From: CALKZN01 sp050633785
GTDB lineage: Bacteria > Pseudomonadota > Gammaproteobacteria > Arenicellales > Arenicellaceae
Direction: 5' to 3'
Assembly: GCA_050633785.1 (NCBI GenBank)
Contig: JBOEHE010000033.1
Coordinates: forward strand, 114,556 to 178,555
DNA length: 64,000 bases
The translations under genes and the position numbers were made by a program. Shown here piece by piece: positions 36,312 to 45,372 of the stretch (positions are counted from its first letter, which is position 1; the number at the start of each line of letters is the position of its first letter). The notes beneath the pieces are model-generated. The model was not told the DNA's origin. It was given only the letters and a program-made list of their open reading frames with translations, and made no database searches.

Positions 36312-37181
36312 ATGCGAGAAACTCATTTCATAGTCATCAGCGGAACATCTGGGTCCGGTAAATCCATAGCCTTACATGCCCTGGAAGATCTGGGGTTTTA
36401 TTGCATCGATAACCTACCCGCTGTTTTACTCAGCCACATCGCCTCCAACATGCTGGACACTGATGAAGGCCCCCAACACAACTACGCAGTCAGTATAGAC
36501 TCCAGAAATCAGAATTTTCTGAAAAATGTTGACGAACAACTGTCAATACTGGACACAATGAAAGTTAAGTATCAAATTATTTTTTTGGATGCTTCCAATG
36601 AAAATTTGATCAAACGTTATAGCGAAACCCGACGCAAACACCCTCTTTCCGATGAGAACACCTCTCTGGTTGAGGCCATCAATCGCGAACGAACGGTTCT
36701 TGATCCTATTCAAGAACGAGCACATATCCGCATTAACACCTCAAAGACCACACCACATGAACTGCGCGCCTCCATGCGTGATTATGCCGCAGATACCGGC
36801 TCAGCATCTTTGACTCTGTTATTTGAATCATTCGGTTTCAAATATGGCCCTCCCAATGAAGCTGACTTTGTATTCGATGTGCGCTGTCTACCCAATCCGC
36901 ATTGGGATGATACATTACGCCCATTCACAGGCCTGGATGAGCCGGTAAGAGATTTTTTAAAGCAACAGAAAGATGTCACCAGCATGCTGCATGACATTCA
37001 ACAATTCATTGAAAAATGGCTGCCCGTCTTTCGCGATGGCAACCGCACCTATATTACTGTCGCAATTGGCTGTACAGGTGGCAAGCATCGTTCTGTTTAT
37101 CTGTCCTCCAAACTGCTAGAATATTTCTCAGATCAAAGTAATATTAATATTCAAATTCGTCACCGCGAGTTAAATATTTAA
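36312..37181 (+). CDS. rapZ: RNase adapter protein RapZ
   Basis: 289 aa. N-terminal P-loop domain (GTSGSGKS at about 10-17, LGFYCIDNLP) and C-terminal RNA-binding domain with CTGGKHRSVYL. In E. coli RapZ directs the small RNA GlmZ to RNase E and so controls glucosamine-6-phosphate synthase. It lies in the standard ptsN-rapZ-npr order. Confidence 0.97.
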   Translation: MRETHFIVISGTSGSGKSIALHALEDLGFYCIDNLPAVLLSHIASNMLDTDEGPQHNYAVSIDSRNQNFLKNVDEQLSILDTMKVKYQIIFLDASNENLIKRYSETRRKHPLSDENTSLVEAINRERTVLDPIQERAHIRINTSKTTPHELRASMRDYAADTGSASLTLLFESFGFKYGPPNEADFVFDVRCLPNPHWDDTLRPFTGLDEPVRDFLKQQKDVTSMLHDIQQFIEKWLPVFRDGNRTYITVAIGCTGGKHRSVYLSSKLLEYFSDQSNINIQIRHRELNI

Positions 37182-37276
37182 CCCATAAGAGCATTCATAC
37201 TTATGATTGACCTGTATTAGCAAAAACGGTCAGCAACAGACGAACGCCTTAAAGAGTCTATTGACAGGTATCGATC

Positions 37277-37546
37277 ATGGTTCAGGTTGAAAAAGAAATT
37301 ATAAACAAACTTGGTTTACACGCTCGTGCAGCAGCCAAGTTACTCAAATGTGCCAATCAGTTTTCCAGCACAATTGAGCTGCATTGCAATGATAAAGAAG
37401 CCGATGCCAAGAGCATTCTCAGCTTGATGGTTCTAGCCGCTGGCAAAGGCACTAAAGTGACTATTATCGCTAACGGCGAGGATGAACAAATAGCCGTAAA
37501 AGAAATTGGAAACTTAATTGATGACTATTTTGGAGAGGGTGAATAA
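37277..37546 (+). CDS. npr: HPr-like phosphocarrier (NPr)
   Basis: 89-residue HPr-fold protein with the phosphorylated His15 in GLHARAAAKL and a conserved Ser in DAKSILSLMVL. It takes phosphate from EI and passes it to PtsN. Its stop codon directly adjoins the TTG start of the EI gene. Confidence 0.96.
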   Translation: MVQVEKEIINKLGLHARAAAKLLKCANQFSSTIELHCNDKEADAKSILSLMVLAAGKGTKVTIIANGEDEQIAVKEIGNLIDDYFGEGE

Positions 37547-39292
37547 TTGATTAATTTGTTTGGTACTGGCATTGGTAAACACATAGCGATTGGCAGAGCC
37601 TATGTGCTGCAAGGCTACAAACCCAGTATTGAACAAAAAACCATCGAATCCAATCAGGTCAATGCTGAAATCAAACGCTTACAAAAAGCATTAGCCAAAG
37701 CCCGCCAACAACTCAACAAAAATAAGGAACAAATCCCCGAAGAATCGCCGATTGAAGCGCAAACCATCATTGATGCACACCTGTTGATGCTCAATGACCC
37801 TATGCTGGTTGATGAAACAATTCACTTAATCCAGAACGATCTATGCAGCGCTGAGACTGCCGTTGACAAAAATGCCCAATCATTAATGGCTATTTTTAAT
37901 GCCATGGATGACCCCTATTTGCGTAATAAAACAAATGATGTCAATCATTTGACGAACCTGATACTCAGGGCATTACTAAACATAAAAGACCACTCATTAT
38001 CAGATGTTCAACAAGATCAGCTGACAAAAAAGATCATTGTCAGTAACGACATAGGGCCATCAGAAGCGGTTCATCTGACCAATAAAAAAATTGCTTCATT
38101 CATCACCGACCTGGGCGGCCCTATTTCACATACAGCACTGATTGCAAAAAGCATGAGCATCCCGGCCATTGTGGGTTTGGAAAATGCCACGCAATTTATT
38201 CGCGATAATGATTTATTAGTTATTGATGCAGAGCAAGGATCAGTGCTGGTAAACCCAGATGAAGCAACCATTGCAGCCTACAAAAAACGCAGAAACAGGC
38301 TCAAGCAGGAAGAACGAGAATTAAAACGGCTGATTGAGAATCACAGCACTATCCGCCAAGGCCAGATTATTGAATTATTAGCCAATATAGAACAACCCAA
38401 GGAAATCAATCACGCCAAAAAAGTGCGAGCCGATGGCATTGGGCTGTTCCGAACAGAATATCTATTCATGGATCGAGATCAACTGCCTTCAGAAAAGGAA
38501 CAGTTCAGCGCGTATAAACGGGTAGTGCGCAATATGGGCAAGCCAGTGACTATCAGGACCATTGATATTGGTGCAGATAAACAACTGACTAAAAATGCAA
38601 TGTCGGCAAACCAGCTCGACACCAGCAGACACTCCGCTCTTGGCCTCAGAGCCATTCGTTTGTGCCTACAAAATAGAGAACTGTTTATCCCACAGCTTCG
38701 CTCCATTTTACGTGCTTCAGCTTTCGGCAAAACAGCTTTGATGATTCCTATGCTCAGCCACATAGAAGAGCTAAATCAGGTTTTGACGTTAATAGATGAA
38801 ACCAAAAAGGAACTGCGACAGAATAATGTCAAATTTGACTCTCGAATCAAAATTGGTGCAATGATAGAAGTACCTTCTGCCGCTATCAATGCCAATGCTT
38901 TTGCCAAGCGCCTGGACTTTTTATCAATAGGTTCCAATGACTTGATCCAATACACCATGGCAATTGATCGTGTAGACCAAGCAGTTAACTACTTGTACGA
39001 CCCGCTTAACCCAGCGGTTCTGCAATTAATAAAAATGACAATAGAAGCAGGAAACCGTGCCAACATCCCAGTTTCATTATGCGGTGAAATGGCTGCTAAC
39101 CCTGACTATACCCGTTTGCTGATAGGCCTTGGCTTACGAACTTTCAGCACTGACTCATCCAGCCTGTTGGCAATAAAAAAACAAGTACTGCATACCGACC
39201 TTGATCAATTAAATAATCTGGTCACAGCCATATTAAATTGCCATGACCCATTACAATCACGAACATTATTGATGGAACTAAACGAACTTTAG
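37547..39292 (+). CDS. ptsI: PTS enzyme I (phosphoenolpyruvate-protein phosphotransferase)
   Basis: 581-residue EI without the N-terminal GAF domain of PtsP, so it is EI-like rather than EI-Ntr-like in architecture. The phosphohistidine is His195 in GGPISHTAL and the PEP-binding domain carries LCGEMAANP. The start is TTG at 37547, preceded by GGAGAGGG at 37532-37539. No sugar permease is nearby, so the chain EI-HPr-PtsN probably serves regulation. Confidence 0.96.
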   Translation: MINLFGTGIGKHIAIGRAYVLQGYKPSIEQKTIESNQVNAEIKRLQKALAKARQQLNKNKEQIPEESPIEAQTIIDAHLLMLNDPMLVDETIHLIQNDLCSAETAVDKNAQSLMAIFNAMDDPYLRNKTNDVNHLTNLILRALLNIKDHSLSDVQQDQLTKKIIVSNDIGPSEAVHLTNKKIASFITDLGGPISHTALIAKSMSIPAIVGLENATQFIRDNDLLVIDAEQGSVLVNPDEATIAAYKKRRNRLKQEERELKRLIENHSTIRQGQIIELLANIEQPKEINHAKKVRADGIGLFRTEYLFMDRDQLPSEKEQFSAYKRVVRNMGKPVTIRTIDIGADKQLTKNAMSANQLDTSRHSALGLRAIRLCLQNRELFIPQLRSILRASAFGKTALMIPMLSHIEELNQVLTLIDETKKELRQNNVKFDSRIKIGAMIEVPSAAINANAFAKRLDFLSIGSNDLIQYTMAIDRVDQAVNYLYDPLNPAVLQLIKMTIEAGNRANIPVSLCGEMAANPDYTRLLIGLGLRTFSTDSSSLLAIKKQVLHTDLDQLNNLVTAILNCHDPLQSRTLLMELNEL

Positions 39293-39345
39293 GCAAAGTC
39301 TCTCATTTAGCTGTAACAAACAAATTTCAAATTAAGACTAAGCCA

Positions 39346-39450
39346 TCAGCCTACAGAATACGCAGATAGCATTATTACCAGATAGCTGACCAGAACGGAC
39401 ACTATAAATGCTGTAGAAAATATGAACACCAATTTGTTAAACATATCCAT
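39346..39450 (-). CDS. Candidate 34-residue single-pass membrane peptide
   Basis: ATG at 39450 and TGA at 39346-39348 give 34 residues, MDMFNKLVFIFSTAFIVSVL at the start, then VSYLVIMLSAYSVG. One continuous hydrophobic helix follows a short N-terminus with a single Lys. A GAGG ribosome binding site lies 7 nt upstream. It is opposite in direction to the EI and mgtE genes that flank it. Many bacterial small membrane proteins look like this, but there is no family evidence. Confidence 0.45.
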   Translation of the reverse strand: MDMFNKLVFIFSTAFIVSVLVSYLVIMLSAYSVG

Positions 39451-39770
39451 AGGATTGCCTCAATTAGAATCAATCAGCCATTCAGCAAACGCCCCCACAG
39501 GCAATTTTCACCAACAGCAAACCACTCATAATAACAAAATGACCGCATAAAGGAATATTTATGCATCTCAACCACGAGCAGAAATTTACAGAAATTTAAC
39601 GTTTATTGCAACAAAATTTAACAATTCAGAGCGATATTATTTCCAGAAAAATATAATAGACTGTAAGCGGAAGCGCTGGTCTAGAGGCTTATCAAAACGT
39701 TATAATACCCTTAATTTATTTATTCAAAGTTTTTCCATCAACCACCATCAGTATGTAAACAGCCATCACC

Positions 39771-41114
39771 ATGCAAGCCCACAGTTCTGACATTCTAGAC
39801 CAATTGCTAAGCCTCCTGGAAGATGGTGATGATATGGTGTTGCATAATTTCTTTGAACACCGGCATCCTTCTGAAGTTGCTGACCTTATTGAAAGTGTTA
39901 CCCCTGAACAGCGCAGTCAGATATGGACTGCCGTAGATATTGAACAGGCTGGTGAGGTTCTTACCGAGCTTAACGAAGGCGTACTGACCACCCTGATAGA
40001 TGATATTGACCATCATAGACTGGTCAAATCCATGATTCATCTGGACATAGATGATATTGCCGATTTAATTCCAGATCTGCCAGAGAGCGTTGTCTCTGAT
40101 GTTTTGTTTGCCATTGACCAGGCAACTCGCAAAAGCCTCGGAGAAGTTTTAGCCTTCCCTGAAGACAGTGCCGGTGGATTGATGAACACTGATGCGGTCG
40201 TTGTCAGAGATGATATTTCCCTAGAAGTTGCCATGCGTTTTCTGCGTCTCAAAGACGAATTACCTAAAAATACTGACACTATTTTTCTGGTTAACCGCAA
40301 TAGCCAACTGACCGGAATTATGCCGATTAACCGGCTAATCACTGCGGCTCCAAGTCAACCTATTAGACAACACGTCATCAAAGACCCCATTATTTTTAGC
40401 GTTCTGGATCTAGACGATGACGTTGCCAAAACATTCACTGACTATAACTTGATCTCTGCACCGGTTGTCGATGAACAAAACCAATTAGTAGGCCGAATTA
40501 CTATTGACGATGTCGTTGACGTTATTATTGAGGATGCTGAACAAGAGGCTTTTGCTCGAGCTGGCCTGAAACAGGATGAAGACCTGTTCTCTTCTGTAGC
40601 CAGCAGTACTCGAAACCGGGCGTTATGGCTGGGTGTTAATTTGATTACTGCATTGATTGGCTCTTGGGTCATTGGCCAATTTGAAGGAACCATAAAACAA
40701 CTTGTAGCCCTCGCGGTACTGATGCCGATTGTCGCCAGCATGGGGGGAAACGCAGGCACTCAGACCCTGACGATTGTTATCCGTGGATTAAGCAATGGCA
40801 CCATTCAAAAGCAGAATATTATGCCGCTGCTGAAAAAAGAATTTCTTGTCGGCAGTTTAAATGGAGTAATCTGGGCAATAGCCATCGCCTTAATTGCGAC
40901 AACCTGGTACCACGATATCCAACTAGGAGGCATCATTGCCCTAGCCATGCTGACTAACCTCATCGTCAGTGCCATAGCTGGAGTTGTACTGCCAATTGCA
41001 TTGGAAAAGCTACACATTGACCCAGCATTAGCTGGCGGAGTAGCCTTAACGACCGTCACCGATGTTGTCGGTTACTTTTCAGTCCTTGGTCTTGCGGCAC
41101 TATTCTTAGTGTAA
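39771..41114 (+). CDS. mgtE: MgtE-family magnesium transporter
   Basis: 447 aa. The N-terminal helical MgtE_N domain (about 5-130), a CBS pair (about 135-255) and five C-terminal transmembrane helices are all visible, with the pore segment MPIVASMGGNAGTQTL. It is a Mg2+-gated channel in the inner membrane. Upstream lies a TATAAT-like element near 39700 that may be its promoter. No M-box was recognised. Confidence 0.95.
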   Translation: MQAHSSDILDQLLSLLEDGDDMVLHNFFEHRHPSEVADLIESVTPEQRSQIWTAVDIEQAGEVLTELNEGVLTTLIDDIDHHRLVKSMIHLDIDDIADLIPDLPESVVSDVLFAIDQATRKSLGEVLAFPEDSAGGLMNTDAVVVRDDISLEVAMRFLRLKDELPKNTDTIFLVNRNSQLTGIMPINRLITAAPSQPIRQHVIKDPIIFSVLDLDDDVAKTFTDYNLISAPVVDEQNQLVGRITIDDVVDVIIEDAEQEAFARAGLKQDEDLFSSVASSTRNRALWLGVNLITALIGSWVIGQFEGTIKQLVALAVLMPIVASMGGNAGTQTLTIVIRGLSNGTIQKQNIMPLLKKEFLVGSLNGVIWAIAIALIATTWYHDIQLGGIIALAMLTNLIVSAIAGVVLPIALEKLHIDPALAGGVALTTVTDVVGYFSVLGLAALFLV

Positions 41115-41156
41115 CCTCAACTTACGATAAGCCTGCAATGGGTCTATAAAGAGGCT

Positions 41157-41603
41157 TCATAAAGGCTTAAACGATTGCCTTAAATCATCATTCTCAGCAA
41201 TTGCCTGACCATCTACTTCGACCCAGGCATGGCTCTGCATGCTCAACATCTGCTGCTTATTGACCCCGAGTCGAACTACAGCGGGAATAGACCTTGCAAC
41301 CAGCAAATCACGTAACACAACAGCCTTTGGCAAACATTCACACTTGAAAGGCAGCACCCTCGCTGCCAAACGAACACTTTCATGCAGTTCCAAAGCCAAA
41401 TCCTGTTGCTTGTTATCAACCGTTTCACTGCCTGTTTCGACTACAGTCTCTGGATTATGGATACGTTGCCAACACCATGAAAACGGGCGCCGACGCATCT
41501 TTAACACAAAAGAACTCAGCATAAATATGGATACCACCATTGCCCACCACTGCCGGGCATTAAGCCTGCTGATTATAGCGATATATCTCGACAAAAAGTT
41601 CAT
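41157..41603 (-). CDS. Orphan lasso-peptide B2-like (transglutaminase-fold) protein
   Basis: 148 aa. A hydrophobic segment near the N-terminus (about 18-31) is followed by the transglutaminase-like core of the lasso peptide B2 family: Cys in CLPKAVVLRDLL, His in QSHAWVEVDG and the acidic residue close behind. B2 proteins are leader peptidases of lasso RiPP pathways, but no B1, cyclase (C) or precursor gene is seen nearby. Its substrate is unknown. It converges on mgtE. Confidence 0.75.
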   Translation of the reverse strand: MNFLSRYIAIISRLNARQWWAMVVSIFMLSSFVLKMRRRPFSWCWQRIHNPETVVETGSETVDNKQQDLALELHESVRLAARVLPFKCECLPKAVVLRDLLVARSIPAVVRLGVNKQQMLSMQSHAWVEVDGQAIAENDDLRQSFKPL

Positions 41604-41727
41604 GAAATGTTCGTACGAAGTTAATAAACGCTTACAAGGTAAGCAAATAAAGCCCGTTATGACTGAAAAAGCCTAAAATAGTATTAAGATAAATAATTTA
41701 TAGCAAATTTAGAGTAAACTACAGTAT

Positions 41728-42450
41728 ATGCAAGCAGTCTATAATTTTAACGTAATAAATCGCCAACAGAAAAAATGGCTAACTCGTGCAGCAACTTTTC
41801 TTGGCGCGCTGGTCTTGCTGTGGGTACTGCTGTATGGCCTGTACCATGTTTATGATATTTATCGCGATCGTAAGTACGCAGCCAAACAAACGGTTGTCAT
41901 TAATCCCCAGCCCATCAGTTCTGGCTACAGCATCGACACTGTCGTCAGCACTCATCTGTTCGGTGAGAAAAAAGCCATTGTTGAAAAACCCAAACCTAAG
42001 GTAGTCCCTACAACAAAGCTAGATCTGACAATTGAGGGTTTGCTATCCGCTTCTTCAGAAGAAAAAGCCAGAGCGATTATTTCAGTCAAGAAAAAACGCG
42101 GCGCTTTATATAAAGTCGGTGATGAACTCAAAGGAACAAAGGTTAAGTTAGAAGAAATTCGGGCTGATGGAGTATTGCTTAATCATAATGGCAATATTGA
42201 AAACCTCGCTTTCAAGAAAAAAATCATCAGCACCAATAGAAGCTTAGTCAGCTTCGAGTCACAACAACCATCAAATGATGGCTTCCCTCCACTGCCTTCA
42301 TCCTCTGGAAATACACAACAGAACTCATTTAACGGCAGCTCACAAGCATCTGGCAATCAGTTACCTAAAACAAATGGTAACCGCCGCCCAATCCGCCGTC
42401 CAAACTTTAAAGGCTTGGACGAAGCCCTGGAAAAAATGCAAAAGTTATAG
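41728..42450 (+). CDS. GspC-like type II secretion inner-membrane protein
   Basis: 240 aa with one N-terminal transmembrane helix (about 21-45), then a linker (VVSTHLFGEKK) and an HR domain (LDLTIEGLLSASSEEKARAIISVKKK, YKVGDEL) typical of GspC. The C-terminal 60 residues are Asn/Ser/Pro-rich and end basic, and no PDZ domain follows. In type II secretion GspC links the inner-membrane platform to the GspD secretin. No other gsp gene is adjacent. Confidence 0.8.
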   Translation: MQAVYNFNVINRQQKKWLTRAATFLGALVLLWVLLYGLYHVYDIYRDRKYAAKQTVVINPQPISSGYSIDTVVSTHLFGEKKAIVEKPKPKVVPTTKLDLTIEGLLSASSEEKARAIISVKKKRGALYKVGDELKGTKVKLEEIRADGVLLNHNGNIENLAFKKKIISTNRSLVSFESQQPSNDGFPPLPSSSGNTQQNSFNGSSQASGNQLPKTNGNRRPIRRPNFKGLDEALEKMQKL

Positions 42451-42558
42451 GGATATATGACTTCCGACTAATTTATTAATTTTACAAGACTTTAACAAGC
42501 AAACAAAGAAAGGCAAGCCGTTGTTTAAACAGCGCATTTAAAGAACAGTTGCAATAGA

Positions 42559-44055
42559 TCAGGACCGCCTGATATGCACTATCATCGCTAAAGCAAACAC
42601 CAGCCCGGAAAGATAAATTATCCACATTCCCCAGCGGATAAAAGGTGTAGTTCCAATATGGGGGTAAACCTTCTGCACAATACTGGCTGCCGTGAACTGC
42701 TTGGTTGCCGCTATTATTATCCCTTTACTGTCAATAATAGTCGATGGTCCTGTGTTAGCACTTCTTACCATGGGCCGCGCTAATTCCTGGGCTCGCATTT
42801 GTGCCATCTGCACCCTTTGATGTGGGGCAAGTGAATCGCCAAACCAGGCATCTTCGCTAATATTAACCAAGATCTCACTTGAACCCAGATGGTCTCTGAG
42901 CTCCGCAGCAAAAGCATCCTCATAACAAATCGATAAGGCCAGCTTAATTTCACCACATTCCAGAACCTGTTGCGATGACCACGCATTGAAATCAGACATT
43001 GGTAGCTGCAGATAGTCTAAAACCCATGATAATAAACTTCTCAGAGGCAGATACTCACCAAATGGCACCAAATGCCTTTTGCGGTAAACCTGGACCTGAT
43101 CATCGCAAGTTAGAACCGCAGAGTTATAACTTTTGTCTTGTTGGCCCTTGTTGCCTGTCTGAAACTCCATTATACCTGCCAATAAATTACCTTTATCAGG
43201 CTTGATATAATCCCAAAACTCCTGATTCGTTTGATGCAGGTAAATCGGTAAAGCTGTCTCAGGCCATACCACCAAATCTACCTCTTCCTCTGGTATTAAT
43301 TGTTTATATTTAGCAAACAGTTCTGCCTGATAAGATGGCAACCACTTTTGGGTAATAGGTACATTCGCTTGAACAACAGCTATGTTAAGAGGCTGATCCA
43401 GAGGCTCAGTCCACTCTTTTTGTTGAAGTAATGCACCGCCAACAACAATCAAGATAGCAGATACCATCTGCACAAGAAGCTGCACTTTGCGCCTGGATGA
43501 GCGCAATAACTCAATAGAGTTAACCAACAAAGCCACAGTCAACAACAACATAAAACTGACAAAATAAACACTTCCAAGTGGAGCATAACCTGACAGCCAA
43601 CGAGTTGTTTGACTATAACCGACATCCAACCAAGGAAAGCCCGTCAACACAAAGCTTCGCATCCACTCAGCCAGAACCCAGACTGCTGCAAACAGTAAAG
43701 CTTGAAAAATAGAGTTTTGATCAGTTGCAGACTCACGTAATTTGGCAAATATCCAGCCAAAAAAGGCCATAAATGCTGCCAGAGCTGCTACAAATAAGAC
43801 CACAGCAGCTGCCGCCATAGGCATTGGCATATTGCCATAAGTCTTTAGTGATACATACACCCATGACACGCCAAAACCAAACTGCATAAAAGCGAAAATA
43901 AATCCATACCAAGCCGCCTGTTTTGGCGTACTCTTTGACCAGTAATAATAGATTATGGCCAAAGACAATGGCATTAACCACCACCACTGCAAGGGTGCAT
44001 AGGCAGCAACACTTAAGGCTCCTGCAAAAGCTACCAACAACCGTTTAAGGATCAC
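42559..44055 (-). CDS. lnt: Apolipoprotein N-acyltransferase Lnt
   Basis: 498 aa with several N-terminal membrane helices and a nitrilase-type catalytic domain. The catalytic Glu is in VWPETALPIY and the nucleophile Cys in LSICYEDAF. It adds the third acyl chain to lipoproteins, completing maturation after Lgt and Lsp. The start overlaps the ybeX stop by 4 bp. Confidence 0.97.
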   Translation of the reverse strand: MILKRLLVAFAGALSVAAYAPLQWWWLMPLSLAIIYYYWSKSTPKQAAWYGFIFAFMQFGFGVSWVYVSLKTYGNMPMPMAAAAVVLFVAALAAFMAFFGWIFAKLRESATDQNSIFQALLFAAVWVLAEWMRSFVLTGFPWLDVGYSQTTRWLSGYAPLGSVYFVSFMLLLTVALLVNSIELLRSSRRKVQLLVQMVSAILIVVGGALLQQKEWTEPLDQPLNIAVVQANVPITQKWLPSYQAELFAKYKQLIPEEEVDLVVWPETALPIYLHQTNQEFWDYIKPDKGNLLAGIMEFQTGNKGQQDKSYNSAVLTCDDQVQVYRKRHLVPFGEYLPLRSLLSWVLDYLQLPMSDFNAWSSQQVLECGEIKLALSICYEDAFAAELRDHLGSSEILVNISEDAWFGDSLAPHQRVQMAQMRAQELARPMVRSANTGPSTIIDSKGIIIAATKQFTAASIVQKVYPHIGTTPFIRWGMWIIYLSGLVFALAMIVHIRRS

Positions 44056-44900
44056 AACGGTATTATTCTCATCAAATGAACCCTGCGACTGTCAGCATGC
44101 AACACCTCAAACTGCACTTTCTTGATGGTTACCTTATCCCCCATCTCTGGAACTCGGCCTAGCTTCTGAGAAATTAAACCTCCCATGGTATCAGCCCGTT
44201 TATCTTCCAAATTAGTTTTAAAATATGCATTAAATTCATCAATAGGCAAAACGGCTTTGATGATAAATCCACCATCAGATGATTTGCGAATCATGCTTTG
44301 ATCTTCATCAAACTCATCGTATTCATCATCTATCTCACCAACAATCTGCTCCAGCACATCTTCAATGGTAACCAAACCAGAAATAGCACCATATTCGTCA
44401 ACAACAATCGCCATGTGATTGCGGTTTCGACGAAAGTCATCCAGCAAGACGTTCAGACGTTTACTTTCAGGCACAAAAATAGCTGGCCTCAACAAGTCAT
44501 CCAGATTGAACTCTTTACGGTGTTTGTCATCAAAAAACTGTAACATATCCTTTGCCAGCAAAATGCCCAATACCTTAGAACGTTCACTATCAACAACAGG
44601 AAATCTTGAATGCGAGCTTTCGACTAGAATTTCAATGCAATTCTGTAATGGCGCACCTTGCTCAACGACAACGATCTGTGCTTTAGGAATCATAATTTCG
44701 CGCGCATGCAAATCGGACACTTGCAAAACTCGCTGCATGGTATCTCGTGCTTCCTTGTCCATCAGACCACTTTCCTGTGCCTGCTCAAAAATAGTAATCA
44801 GTTCCTTACGGTTTTTAAGTAAGCGACTACCAAATTTTTTATATAAAAAGTTTATTATTCGAGTAAATAAACTCGACGGAGGCTGTTCTTTTGTGTCCAT
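44052..44900 (-). CDS. ybeX: CorC/HlyC-family CBS-domain protein YbeX
   Basis: 282 aa. A short N-terminal region is followed by a CBS pair (about 70-200, VSDLHAREIMIPKAQIV and AIVVDEYGAISGLVTIEDVLEQIVGEI) and a C-terminal CorC_HlyC domain (DKVTIKKVQFEVL). Linked to Mg/Co homeostasis and, in E. coli, to ribosome and translation defects when lost. Member of the conserved lnt-ybeX-ybeY-ybeZ-miaB group. Confidence 0.95.
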   Translation of the reverse strand: MDTKEQPPSSLFTRIINFLYKKFGSRLLKNRKELITIFEQAQESGLMDKEARDTMQRVLQVSDLHAREIMIPKAQIVVVEQGAPLQNCIEILVESSHSRFPVVDSERSKVLGILLAKDMLQFFDDKHRKEFNLDDLLRPAIFVPESKRLNVLLDDFRRNRNHMAIVVDEYGAISGLVTIEDVLEQIVGEIDDEYDEFDEDQSMIRKSSDGGFIIKAVLPIDEFNAYFKTNLEDKRADTMGGLISQKLGRVPEMGDKVTIKKVQFEVLHADSRRVHLMRIIPL

Positions 44901-44906
44901 TAATTC

Positions 44907-45359
44907 TCAACTGTAGGGATTCAAGATGTTAAGTTTAGCAAGAATTTCAATTTCTAGCTGTTCCATTTTCTCAGCTTCTTCATTTTCTTCATGATCATAA
45001 CCGCATAAATGCAATATTCCGTGTACCACCATATGCGTTAAATGAGAGCTTAGCGTTTTTTCCTGTTCTTCTGACTCCCGCTGAATCACAGGGTAGCAAA
45101 TGACGATATCGCCAAGATAAGGGACCTCATCACTATCTGCAACTGGACTGTCATAGGTAAAAGACAATACATTTGTTGCATAATCTTTATTTCGAAATTG
45201 TTGGTTTAGTGCATGCCCTTCACTTTCATCAACCATTCGAATCACACACTCCTTCTCTTGGTTGGCAACTGAGCGATAAGCACATTCTGCCCAAGCAACG
45301 ATATCGAATTCATCGACATTACAATCAACACAGCCATTTTGCACATCAACTGCCAACAT
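44907..45359 (-). CDS. ybeY: Endoribonuclease YbeY
   Basis: 150 aa from the ATG at 45359, just after the ybeZ stop; ATG at 45401 is an alternative that overlaps ybeZ, and the frame runs to 45440. The metal site is HGILHLCGYDHE. YbeY is a metal-dependent RNase acting in rRNA maturation and 70S quality control. It lies between ybeZ and ybeX. Confidence 0.95.
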   Translation of the reverse strand: MLAVDVQNGCVDCNVDEFDIVAWAECAYRSVANQEKECVIRMVDESEGHALNQQFRNKDYATNVLSFTYDSPVADSDEVPYLGDIVICYPVIQRESEEQEKTLSSHLTHMVVHGILHLCGYDHEENEEAEKMEQLEIEILAKLNILNPYS

Positions 45360-45372
45360 GGCTTCTGAATTG

